A stretch of DNA of 64,000 bases from NCBI GenBank assembly GCA_031274715.1, contig JAISPT010000052.1, forward strand, positions 1 to 64,000, in the 5' to 3' direction. Of this stretch, positions 1 through 7,881 are shown one piece after another. A program made the translations under genes and the position numbers. The notes beneath the pieces were generated by a model. It saw nothing but the letters and a program-made list of their open reading frames with translations. It ran no database searches and was not told the DNA's origin. How positions within the stretch are numbered: position 1 is the first letter of the stretch; each line of letters begins with the position of its first letter. The stretch is from Azonexus sp. Its GTDB lineage: Bacteria > Pseudomonadota > Gammaproteobacteria > Burkholderiales > Rhodocyclaceae.

Positions 1-145
1 CGAGCCCGGGGGCGTACAGCAGCAGTTCCATGAATCGGGCAAAGGAAAGCCAGCCGCCGCTATCGTCGATTGCCTGAATCAGGCGTTGTTGCAAGCGTTG
101 GCTGTGGGCAAGCGCTTCCGGATCAGGAATCGGCAGATTGTTCAT
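1..145 (-). CDS. SAM-dependent methyltransferase, MidA/NDUFAF7 (DUF185) family, 5' part only
   Basis: Only the first 48 codons are in the window; the gene runs off the left edge. The ATG is at 145 on the minus strand. The N-terminus reads MNNLPIPDPEALAHSQRL, followed by IDDSGGWLSFARFMELLLYAPG. The family typically has an I..I...G.i.F..FM..aLY.P motif at this place, just before the AdoMet-binding domain, which lies outside the window. Family members methylate arginine (complex I assembly in mitochondria); the bacterial substrate is not established. The call rests on one short N-terminal motif, so the family is likely but not certain. Confidence 0.65.
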   Translation of the reverse strand, partial: MNNLPIPDPEALAHSQRLQQRLIQAIDDSGGWLSFARFMELLLYAPGL

Positions 146-179
146 GGTGGCTCGACAAAAGGGCGATTTTAGGTTGTCT

Positions 180-261
180 TCGTTATTCCCGCGCAAGCGG
201 GAATCTACAAGCGTCACATCTTGCAACACCGATTGGATTCCCGCTTGCGCGGGAATAACGA
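180..261. repeat. Perfect 26-bp inverted repeat, REP/MITE-like
   Basis: Arms at 180-205 and 236-261 are exact reverse complements (26 bp each), separated by 30 bases. Each arm contains the core ATTCCCGCxxxAGCGGGAAT typical of dispersed palindromic elements in proteobacterial genomes. A related but diverged copy lies at 20521-20639. It sits between the convergent-looking end of the anti-sigma gene and the start of the methyltransferase gene. It could also act as a transcription terminator hairpin, but there is no T-run directly at the stem. Confidence 0.85.
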
Positions 262-299
262 GAAAAAATCACTTGCAGCTTCTGTCGAAGCGGAACAGC

Positions 300-1262
300 C
301 TATTTGCTTTCCTCTTTTTCCCGCTGGCGCAGACGTTCGTCGATGTTGCCGCCGGGGTAACGCACGCGCAGTTGGCTCAACAGGCGTTGGGCTTCCTCTT
401 CTTTTCCGGCGTGGTGCAGATCGAGGATGCGCTTGAGTTGCGCCTCGATCTCTGCTTCTGCATTTATTTCCTGCCCTTTCGCCGCATCTTGCGCCGGAGA
501 TGGCGCGACTGCTTTGGCGAGTGGCGCTATGGCAGCAGCACCGACACCACCAACCCGACGCTCCGCCACTTCCTCCGTTTGCGGCGCCAGCGCGGCTACC
601 TGCGCCGGCACGGAAACGGCGGCGGGCGAGGGTTCCGCCTCCGCTGCGCGGTCTTGCCCGCGCGCTGCCGCCGGTGGTGGCAGTGCGGGAGAAGCGACAG
701 CGAGTTGAACTTTATCCGCCTTGGTGTCAGCGGCAATCGAGTCCGCTGTTGCTGACGCTGCCGCGGGTTTTTTCTCGGCGGGCGGCATTGCCTTTCTTGC
801 CAGCCTTTCCTTCAGCGCTTCTCCCTGCGTAATCGCGGAAGGCGCGGGGGAGGGGGTGGGAGCCGGGGCCGGCTCCATCATGGCCACCTCGGGCAATGCC
901 GAAGCATTTTCGCGGTCGGCCTGCCATACGATCCCGAGGGCGATGCCCGCGATAATGCTAGCGGCGACCGCCTGCTTGAAATGCCCGCGTGTTTGGCCGT
1001 CACCAAAAAGCCAGCGCGAAAAGCGTTCGAGTGTCGAACGGGTTTTCGGCACTTTGAGAATAGTGGCTGGCACTTCCGTAGCGACGGTACGTGCCTTGCG
1101 GACTTCCTCCGCACGTTTGGCGGCAGCACTCAGAATGGCAGCATCCAGCGCCGGGCCGGGTTCGGGTTGCGGCAGGTCGCGGACGGCTTGCAGCAAAGGC
1201 TGCTCGATGTCAGCCATGTCGCTCTCGGCGGCGGGCGAAGGAGAATGGACAGGCGGTTTCAT
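300..1262 (-). CDS. Probable membrane-anchored anti-sigma factor
   Basis: A 320-aa protein whose ATG overlaps the stop codon of the upstream ECF sigma gene (ATGA, 1262-1259), which suggests translational coupling. The N-terminal ~110 residues are charged and cytoplasmic-looking; a single hydrophobic segment (AAASIIAGIALGIVW-like, around residues 125-145) is followed by a long Ala/Pro-rich region and a charged C-terminus with heptad-like leucines (EIEAQLKRILDLHHAGKEEE). This layout of cytoplasmic domain, one membrane span and periplasmic part fits an anti-sigma factor. No ZAS zinc motif is visible. Role is inferred mainly from position. A start further upstream in the same frame would run into the sigma gene and is unlikely. 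Confidence 0.65.
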   Translation of the reverse strand: MKPPVHSPSPAAESDMADIEQPLLQAVRDLPQPEPGPALDAAILSAAAKRAEEVRKARTVATEVPATILKVPKTRSTLERFSRWLFGDGQTRGHFKQAVAASIIAGIALGIVWQADRENASALPEVAMMEPAPAPTPSPAPSAITQGEALKERLARKAMPPAEKKPAAASATADSIAADTKADKVQLAVASPALPPPAAARGQDRAAEAEPSPAAVSVPAQVAALAPQTEEVAERRVGGVGAAAIAPLAKAVAPSPAQDAAKGQEINAEAEIEAQLKRILDLHHAGKEEEAQRLLSQLRVRYPGGNIDERLRQREKEESK

Positions 1263-1906
1263 GCGGGCACTTTCAATTCCGATTCTGCAGACGCCGATGC
1301 TCCGGCGGGCGACAGCAAGCGGAGACACTGCCGCAATCTGGCGAGTGCATACCGGTAACGGCTTTTGATCGCTTCGAGCGGAGTGCCGGTCAGCGCAGCG
1401 ATTTCAGCAAACTCCATCTCAGCGTGAGCGCGCAGCAAGAAAACTTCGCGCTGCGGCAACGGTAGCGTTTCCAGCGCGGCGGCGATTTGCCGCAACTGCT
1501 CGGCGCGCAATGCCGACGTCTCGGGTGTTTCGGCGACGTTGTTTCCGTCTGCGTCGAGCAGCGTGTGTTCGGCTTCGTCGAATGCTTCCATCGCGCCTTC
1601 ATCCCGACGCCACTGGTCGATCAACCGATGGCGGGCGATCTGGTACAGCCAGGTTTTGAAACGGGCGCGACCGTCAGGCATGGCATCGCTCCGGATTAGC
1701 GCGAACCAGGTTTCCTGAAAAATCTCGTCACTCCGCGCCACGCTGGAACACAGACCGTGGATGAAACGGTAAAGCCCAACGCGGTGACGGCGGTAAAGTT
1801 CCGCGAACGCTTCTTCGTCGCCTGCGCGGTAACGCGCCAGCAAGACTTCGTCGCTGTCGGGATCGGCGGCGGCAGGACGGGCGTTGGCAACGACGGGAGA
1901 TGACAT
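1259..1906 (-). CDS. ECF RNA polymerase sigma factor (sigma-70 family)
   Basis: 215 aa. Region 2 is seen at about residues 20-95 (LLARYRAGDEEAFAELYRRH, then DEIFQETWFALIR and the -10 recognition stretch RFKTWLYQIARHRLIDQWRR). Region 4 is at about 135-195 (LETLPLPQREVFLLRAHAEM and a helix-turn-helix EIAALTGTPLEAIKSRYRYAL). These are the hallmarks of extracytoplasmic-function sigma factors. It lies between a vWA lipoprotein gene upstream (78-bp gap) and the anti-sigma gene downstream (4-bp overlap). The signal sensed cannot be read from the sequence. Confidence 0.92.
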   Translation of the reverse strand: MSSPVVANARPAAADPDSDEVLLARYRAGDEEAFAELYRRHRVGLYRFIHGLCSSVARSDEIFQETWFALIRSDAMPDGRARFKTWLYQIARHRLIDQWRRDEGAMEAFDEAEHTLLDADGNNVAETPETSALRAEQLRQIAAALETLPLPQREVFLLRAHAEMEFAEIAALTGTPLEAIKSRYRYALARLRQCLRLLSPAGASASAESELKVPA

Positions 1907-1983
1907 CGCCGCATTTTATCGTAGCCCCCGCTCTCCGGACGGACGCGCTGTCCGCCCGGAAAGTGATGGAAATCAGTCCGAAC

Positions 1984-3777
1984 TCAATCCCGGCGCGGCG
2001 CTTTTGTTTGCAGACTCTTGGCCAGATCGACCAGGTGCACGAATTCCGCGCGCAGTCCAAAACGGTCGGCGCCCTTGGCATTTTGCGCCAGTTCGGCGGT
2101 ATCGGTCAGGCTGAACGTGCCGGTATATTTGCCGTTTTTCAAAATCTGGCCATAGGCGGCAACGGCGGCGGCGAAACGGAAATCGTCGCTGGCTGCGTTG
2201 AGTGAAGGCTTGATCTGGCCGGCCTTGAGCGGGAATTCCATCAACTTGCTTTGTTCCGCACCCGGCTCCTTGTAGCGGATGCGTAGCAGTGCCAATTCAT
2301 CGGAAAGTTCGCTCTTGGCGGCAGCGGTTTTTTGATAGCGCAACGGTTCGAGCCAACCTTTTTCGCCGCTCAAAACGATTTCGTAAAGCGCCGTGACAGT
2401 GTGGCCGGAGCCGATTTCACCAGCGTCAACCTTGTCGTTGGCGAAATCTTCGCGTTTCAGGGCGCGATTTTCATAACCGATCAGACGGTATTCGCTGACC
2501 TGTGCCGGGTTGAATTCGACTTGCAGCTTGACATCGCTGGCGACGATTGAAAGTGTCGAGCTCAGTTGTTCAACCAGAACCTTGCGCGCTTCGCGGAGCG
2601 TGTCGATGTAGGAATAATTGCCGTTACCGGCATCGGCCAGTTGCTCCATCAGGCGTTCGTTATAGTTATCGACGGCGAAACCGAGCGTCGTCAGCGAAAC
2701 GCCGCTTTTCCTTTTCTCGGCAACCATTTCTTTCAGCTGTTCAAAGTTGGTGATGCCAACATTGAAATCGCCGTCGGTGGCCAGCAGGATACGGTTAATG
2801 CCTTTGTTGATAAAACCTTGCTGGGCCATCTGATAAGCCAGCATGATGCCCGAAGCACCAGCGGTGCTACCGCCCGCGCGCAGTTGCTCGATGGCCGCGG
2901 TGATTTTCGCTTTTTCGCTACCGGAAGTCGGTTCCAGCACGACCTGCGTGCCGCTGGCGTAAGTGACGAGCGACACTTTGTCTTGTGGGCGCAGTTGGTC
3001 GACGAGCAATTGCAGGGTCTTTTTGACCAGCGGCAAGCCGTTGGGACGATTCATCGAGCCGGAGACATCGACCAGAAACACCAAGTTGGCTGCAGGTAGG
3101 TTTTCCACGGCGGTGTCCGAAGCCTTGATACCAATACGAATCAGCTTGGTATGTGCATTCCACGGGCTAGGCGCGATTTCGGTGGTAACGCCGAAAGGCG
3201 GCAGTTTGCCAGCGGCCGATGTCGGCAGTGCGTACTGGTACGGGAAATAGTTGATCAGTTCTTCAACGCGTACCGCGCCGTGTGGCGGCAACTGTCCGTC
3301 GTTGAGGAAACGGCGAACGTTGGCATAAGCGCCGGTATCAACGTCGATGCTGAATGTCGATACGGGGTCGCTGGCGACCAGCTTGATTTCGTTCTCCGGC
3401 AGCGTGTCGTATTGCTCGCGTGGGACATCCTGGTAATACGACGGAAACGGCGAGGGAGAAATTGGGTATCCGGCAATGGCTCTGGCCGGTACGGCGGGAG
3501 TGGGAGCCCTGTCTGCCCGCATTTCTACTTCCTGCAGCGGAGATGCGGCGGGTATTACCTTGGTGGCCTCTGCGGCTTCCTGTGGCTCCGGCAGCGACGG
3601 CTTCTCCTTCGGCGGTGGCAGAAGATTGGTGTTTCCATTCTGCGCAGTGGATGGCGAAGAATTCCCCGGTGGTGGCGTACCGCATCCGCTCAACAACAAT
3701 GCCAGCAAGGAAAAGACGAAAAACGCGAAACGGAACAAGCCAGTGGCCATGCTTGGCCTGCAATATGTGGTGCTCAT
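1984..3777 (-). CDS. von Willebrand factor type A lipoprotein, YfbK-like (DUF3520)
   Basis: 597 aa with the start at 3777, chosen because GGAGGA sits just upstream; a longer reading frame begins at 3849. A hydrophobic signal ends in the lipobox LLSGC, so it should be lipid-anchored. A conserved VWA N-terminal region (SDPVSTFSIDVDTGAYANVR) precedes the vWA domain, whose metal-ion-dependent adhesion site is DVSGSMNRPN, with a later TDGDFNVG. The C-terminal part matches the DUF3520 extension of E. coli YfbK. It is first in an apparent operon with an ECF sigma and anti-sigma gene, so it may sense or respond to envelope state. Function in the family is not established. Confidence 0.88.
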   Translation of the reverse strand: MSTTYCRPSMATGLFRFAFFVFSLLALLLSGCGTPPPGNSSPSTAQNGNTNLLPPPKEKPSLPEPQEAAEATKVIPAASPLQEVEMRADRAPTPAVPARAIAGYPISPSPFPSYYQDVPREQYDTLPENEIKLVASDPVSTFSIDVDTGAYANVRRFLNDGQLPPHGAVRVEELINYFPYQYALPTSAAGKLPPFGVTTEIAPSPWNAHTKLIRIGIKASDTAVENLPAANLVFLVDVSGSMNRPNGLPLVKKTLQLLVDQLRPQDKVSLVTYASGTQVVLEPTSGSEKAKITAAIEQLRAGGSTAGASGIMLAYQMAQQGFINKGINRILLATDGDFNVGITNFEQLKEMVAEKRKSGVSLTTLGFAVDNYNERLMEQLADAGNGNYSYIDTLREARKVLVEQLSSTLSIVASDVKLQVEFNPAQVSEYRLIGYENRALKREDFANDKVDAGEIGSGHTVTALYEIVLSGEKGWLEPLRYQKTAAAKSELSDELALLRIRYKEPGAEQSKLMEFPLKAGQIKPSLNAASDDFRFAAAVAAYGQILKNGKYTGTFSLTDTAELAQNAKGADRFGLRAEFVHLVDLAKSLQTKAPRRD

Positions 3778-4134
3778 GAAGTCCTCCAGATCGTCGAGAT
3801 GAAAGAGCGGCGGTGTAGAAAAGGTTTTCAGTGCCGCCGTTGTTTGCATGGAGGTAGACGCAAAAAAAGGGGGAATCGGGTTAAAAAAAATTATTTGTAG
3901 AAATTCAGACTTGATCTGACAGATCCCGTCTTGCCAATGTCTGCTTGCCAGATTAATTCAAGTTTTCGACATCCAGTAACAGGCCCACGATGTCGCACAC
4001 CTTCCAAGCAAAGGGCGTGTCGTAACGGAAACGTGAAATTGTTCTGCTTTTCTGTCATCCGAGGCTCGTCGCCGGCGAGAACCCACAGTAAACTGACGCT
4101 ACCCGGCTGATACTCCAGCAACCATCGACGCCTC

Positions 4135-4998
4135 ATGACTGTCTCGAATAACCTCCAGAAACTTCGCAAATACCTCGAAAGCCGTACCGGAAAGGCCATC
4201 GGCGACTACAACATGATCGAGGACGGCGATACGGTACTGGTCTGCTGCTCCGGCGGGAAGGACTCGTATACGTTGCTGGCGATGCTGCAAGCGCTACGGC
4301 AACGCGCTCCGATCCGCTTTCGTCTGATAGCAATGAATCTCGATCAGAAACAACCGGGGTTCCCAGCCGACATCCTGCCGCGCTATTTCGAATCGGTCGG
4401 CGTCGAGTTCCGCATCGTCGAGGCCGACACCTATTCGCTGGTCAAGGAAAAGATTCCAGAGGGCAAGACCACCTGTTCGCTGTGCTCGCGCCTGCGCCGC
4501 GGCATCATTTACCGCACTGCCAAGGAGCTGGGTGCCAACAAGATCGCGTTGGGCCACCACCGCGACGATATGGTCCATACGCTGTTCCTGAACATGCTGT
4601 TCGGCGGCAAGCTGAAGGCCATGCCGCCCAAGCTGGTCACCGACGATGGCGCCCACGTGGTGATCCGACCGCTGGCCTACTGCCCGGAAGCGGATATTGC
4701 CAAGTTCGCCCGCGGCATGGAATTCCCGATTATCCCCTGCAATCTGTGCGGCTCACAGGGCAACCTGCAGCGCCAGAAAATCCGCGAAATGATGCAGGAC
4801 TGGGATAAGCGCTATCCCGGCCGGAGCGAATCGGTGTTTACCGCCATGCAAAACATCGTGCCGTCGCATCTCGCCGACAACGCGCTGTTCGACTTCGCCG
4901 GACTGACGCTCGAAACACCGGTGGAGGAGGGCGATATCGCTTTCGATGCTCCCGACTTTGCTCTGGCTGGAGCCGTTCCAATCAGTCATATAGCATAA
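4135..4998 (+). CDS. ttcA: tRNA 2-thiocytidine(32) synthetase TtcA
   Basis: 287 aa. TtcA thiolates cytidine 32 in tRNA using an ATP pyrophosphatase (PP-loop) domain and a [4Fe-4S] cluster. The PP-loop motif SGGKDS is at residues ~40-45. Two cysteine pairs typical of TtcA are present: TTCSLCSRL and PCNLCGSQ. The length matches the family (about 280-310 aa). It stands alone, divergent from the vWA-sigma operon across a ~357-bp region (3778-4134) in which I see no further gene. Confidence 0.95.
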   Translation: MTVSNNLQKLRKYLESRTGKAIGDYNMIEDGDTVLVCCSGGKDSYTLLAMLQALRQRAPIRFRLIAMNLDQKQPGFPADILPRYFESVGVEFRIVEADTYSLVKEKIPEGKTTCSLCSRLRRGIIYRTAKELGANKIALGHHRDDMVHTLFLNMLFGGKLKAMPPKLVTDDGAHVVIRPLAYCPEADIAKFARGMEFPIIPCNLCGSQGNLQRQKIREMMQDWDKRYPGRSESVFTAMQNIVPSHLADNALFDFAGLTLETPVEEGDIAFDAPDFALAGAVPISHIA

Positions 4999-5075
4999 TT
5001 CTGGCGCAACGATCTTCATCATATAATTGCTCTATTCAAAATCGTTCCACTTAACCCGCCGATAGGCTGCTGTCG

Positions 5076-6044
5076 ATGTCCGCCACCGAACATAAAATGA
5101 TCGTGATGTTTACCGATGTATCCGGCAGCGCCGGCCTGTTCGAACGCCTCGGGAACACTGAAGCGATGCATGCTGTCGAGCGTTGCCTGAAGCGCATGAA
5201 GCGCTCGATCGACGGCTATGGCGGACGGACGGTGCAAATTGTCGGCGACGAATTGCTGGCGGTATACGAAACGGCGGAAGACGCCTGCCAGGCAGCGGTC
5301 GACATGCAACAGCGGATCGCCGACTTACCGCCGGTATCCGGGCTGAAGCTGACCATCCGCATCGGCCTGCATGCCGGACTGGTCACCGAGGATGGCAGCA
5401 AGCTGAGCGGCGAAACCATCATCAATGCTGCTCGCATTGCCGGCATGGCCCGCCGCGACCAGATTCTGTGCAGTTCGACGCTGGCCGCCGAACTGCCGGA
5501 AGACAGCACGATCAGATCTCGACTGATGCCTGTCCCAAAAGACGTTGACTCATTTATGGCAGCCGCTGCTAGCAGCATCGTCAGTGTCAGATCGATCCTG
5601 AATCCGGACACCGGTCCCGAGTATGGGGAAAATCTGACGCTATTCAGCATTCACTGGACGACGCATGAGATGGGCGGCTATTCGCCCTCGACCTTCGGCC
5701 CCTCAACCTCGCCGCTGGTCGCCGAGCGCTTGTGTGTGCGTTACCACGGCAAGGCTTATCTGGTCGACAGCAAAACGCCGGTACTGACGCTCGGCCGCGA
5801 TCACGGCAACAAGCTGGTGATCGAGGACCGCAAGGCTTCGCGCGAGCATGCGCGGATCGAAAGGCGCCAAAGCGGCTATTTCCTCGTCGACACCAGCACC
5901 AACGGTTGTTACGTCAGTGTCAAGGGACGCCAGGAGGCAATGGTCCGGCGCCAGGAATTCCTGCTTGAGGGTACGGGGCGAATCTGCTTCGGTGGTTCCG
6001 GCAACGCTGCCAGTGCCGATGGTGCCGATTTCGAGCATCTGTAA
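5076..6044 (+). CDS. Class III nucleotide cyclase domain fused to FHA domain
   Basis: 322 aa, soluble. Residues ~8-165 form a class III adenylate/guanylate cyclase homology domain: metal-binding FTDVSGS, GDELLAVY (second metal aspartate), RIGLHAG, and NAARIAG carrying the catalytic Asn and Arg. Residues ~235-300 form a forkhead-associated domain: LGRDHGNKLVI, ASREHARI, and VDTSTNGCYV, which bind phosphothreonine. The linker is low in conservation. The product (cAMP or another cyclic nucleotide) is not decidable from sequence. FHA fusion suggests activity or localisation controlled by Ser/Thr phosphorylation. No kinase gene is adjacent. A TATAAT at 5022-5027 may be its -10 element. Confidence 0.88.
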   Translation: MSATEHKMIVMFTDVSGSAGLFERLGNTEAMHAVERCLKRMKRSIDGYGGRTVQIVGDELLAVYETAEDACQAAVDMQQRIADLPPVSGLKLTIRIGLHAGLVTEDGSKLSGETIINAARIAGMARRDQILCSSTLAAELPEDSTIRSRLMPVPKDVDSFMAAAASSIVSVRSILNPDTGPEYGENLTLFSIHWTTHEMGGYSPSTFGPSTSPLVAERLCVRYHGKAYLVDSKTPVLTLGRDHGNKLVIEDRKASREHARIERRQSGYFLVDTSTNGCYVSVKGRQEAMVRRQEFLLEGTGRICFGGSGNAASADGADFEHL

Positions 6045-6094
6045 GCCCGACACGCTGTAGACAGGTATCGGGCAAGACCCGGCCGAGGCAGGCT

Positions 6095-7030
6095 TCAGGC
6101 CTCGTCGTCGAGCATCATCCGTTGCTGGCGGTCCATGAAATCCTGCATGCTGTCGATGCCGCGCAACTGCAGGATGGTATTGCGCACCGCCGCCTCCAAC
6201 AGGACCGCCAGGTTGCGGCCGGCGGCCACGGGAATGACCACCTTGCGGATCGGCACACCCAGCACTTCCAGTGTCTGGGCGTCGAGCGGCAGGCGCGGCG
6301 CATCGATGCTCGACGCGCTGCGCTGCAGATGAACGATCAGCTTAAGACGCATCTTCAGCCGCGAGGCGGTCTCGCCGAAGATGGTGCGGATATTGAGCAG
6401 GCCAAGACCGCGCACTTCTAGAAAATCGCGCAGCATGCCAGGGCAGCGGCCATCGATGGTGGCCGGCGCGATGCGGGCCATCTCGACGACATCGTCAGCA
6501 ACCAGACCATGGCCACGGGAAATGAGTTCGAGCGCCAATTCCGACTTGCCGACACCTGAATCGCCGGTGATCAGGACACCCATGCCCAGTACGTCCATGA
6601 ACACGCCGTGCATGTTGACGGTGTCGGCCAAGCGGGCCGACAGGTAGATGCGCAGCAAGTCGATCACCGCCGGGCACGGCTTGGGCGACAGGATCAGCGG
6701 TGTCCCCGAGCGGGTGCAGGCGTCGAGCACCAGTGGTGTCGGCGTCAGTCCGTCGGCAACGATCACCGCTGGCGGCTGGGCGGCCAATAAATCACGGAAC
6801 ATCTGGCCGAAGCGGCGCTCGCCGATGCGTTCTGCCCACTCCTGTTCCGCCTGGCCGAGTACCTGCAGGCGCTCCGGATGGATGATGTTGATATGGCCGA
6901 CAACGTCGGCACCATAGTTGTTGGAGACCTTGATCTCGATTCGGCGATCGGTCTCCTGGCCGGCCAGCCAGCTCAGCAGCAGCTTTTCTCGATTGTCCTC
7001 GTAGAGCTGGACTAGGTTGATATGGCGCAC
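6095..7030 (-). CDS. hprK: HPr kinase/phosphorylase
   Basis: 311 aa. HprK phosphorylates HPr on serine and reverses this by phosphorolysis. The Walker A motif GDSGVGKS is at residues 156-163, the conserved histidine in MHGVFMDVLG at 141, and the HprK signature EVRGLGLLNI is present. In betaproteobacteria it belongs to the PTS-Ntr regulatory chain, here directly downstream of ptsN (10-bp gap) and of rpoN and hpf. It probably regulates nitrogen, carbon and potassium balance rather than sugar import. Confidence 0.96.
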   Translation of the reverse strand: MRHINLVQLYEDNREKLLLSWLAGQETDRRIEIKVSNNYGADVVGHINIIHPERLQVLGQAEQEWAERIGERRFGQMFRDLLAAQPPAVIVADGLTPTPLVLDACTRSGTPLILSPKPCPAVIDLLRIYLSARLADTVNMHGVFMDVLGMGVLITGDSGVGKSELALELISRGHGLVADDVVEMARIAPATIDGRCPGMLRDFLEVRGLGLLNIRTIFGETASRLKMRLKLIVHLQRSASSIDAPRLPLDAQTLEVLGVPIRKVVIPVAAGRNLAVLLEAAVRNTILQLRGIDSMQDFMDRQQRMMLDDEA

Positions 7031-7039
7031 GGCCGTTGA

Positions 7040-7486
7040 TCAGCTTTGAAAGAGTGCCAGCACCGTTGCCGCGTCGGGCGCATTTTGCAGCGCTTCACGG
7101 AAGGAGCGGTCAGCGAAGCGCTGCGCCAATTCGGACAGAATCTGCAGATGCTCTTCGGTCGCCTGCTCGGGGACCAGCAAGACGAATAGCAAATTGACGC
7201 CACGGCCATCCGGCGAATCGAAAGGCACTGGGTTGGCCAGACGGATGAAGGCACCGGCAGCCTGCTTGAGCCCCTTGATGCGGCCGTGGGGAATGGCGAT
7301 GCCTTGGCCGAGGCCGGTGGAGCCCAGCTTCTCGCGGGCGAAGAGGCTATCAAAAATAACCGAGCGGGCGAGGCCAAGGTGCGCTTCGAAAAGTTGGCCG
7401 GCTTGCTCGAATACCCGTTTCTTGCTGCTCGCCTCAAGATCAAGAAGAATCTGTGCCGGCGTCAGGATATTGCTGAGTGGGTTCAT
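7040..7486 (-). CDS. ptsN: PTS IIA-like nitrogen-regulatory protein PtsN
   Basis: 148 aa. The PTS EIIA type-2 domain covers almost the whole protein; the phosphoacceptor histidine is His67 in GIAIPHGRIKG. It receives phosphate from NPr in the PTS-Ntr chain and regulates sigma-54-linked and potassium functions. Placed between hpf and hprK, the usual order for betaproteobacteria. Confidence 0.95.
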   Translation of the reverse strand: MNPLSNILTPAQILLDLEASSKKRVFEQAGQLFEAHLGLARSVIFDSLFAREKLGSTGLGQGIAIPHGRIKGLKQAAGAFIRLANPVPFDSPDGRGVNLLFVLLVPEQATEEHLQILSELAQRFADRSFREALQNAPDAATVLALFQS

Positions 7487-7543
7487 GGGAGTACAGATAA
7501 AACAAAGGCCGCAGCACGAATGCCGCGGCCAGTCGTTCAGCCG

Positions 7544-7867
7544 TTATTCGACGGCGTGGAGGTCGGCCTTGCCGCCGCGGTGGTGGTCTTGCATTTTCTG
7601 CTTGTGCTTGAGGACCTGGCGGTCCAGCTTGTCGAACATGGCATCGATAGCGGCGTAGAGATCGTCACCGGATTCCTCGACATGCATGTCCTTGCCCGGT
7701 ACATGCACGGTGACTTCGGCTTTCTGCTTCAGCTTCTCAACGGACAGGACGACGTTGACACCGGTAACCTTGTCAAAATGGCGCAGCACGGGATCCAGCT
7801 TGTTTTCCACGTATTCGCGCAATGCCGGCGTAACTTCGATATGGTGACCAGCGATCTGCAGATTCAT
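7544..7867 (-). CDS. hpf: Ribosome hibernation promoting factor (short HPF / YhbH type)
   Basis: 107 aa, the short form of the RaiA/HPF family, which binds the 30S subunit and promotes 100S dimers in stationary phase. The N-terminus MNLQIAGHHIEVTPALREYV and the central DDLYAAIDAMFDKLDRQ match the family. It follows rpoN by 14 bp and precedes ptsN, as in E. coli and most proteobacteria. Confidence 0.95.
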   Translation of the reverse strand: MNLQIAGHHIEVTPALREYVENKLDPVLRHFDKVTGVNVVLSVEKLKQKAEVTVHVPGKDMHVEESGDDLYAAIDAMFDKLDRQVLKHKQKMQDHHRGGKADLHAVE

Positions 7868-7881
7868 GTTTTCTCCTCTTT

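Noticed and set aside
138..755. Long plus-strand open frames across the anti-sigma gene
   Set aside because: Arg-rich, low-complexity translations opposite a coherent minus-strand gene: GC-rich shadow frames.
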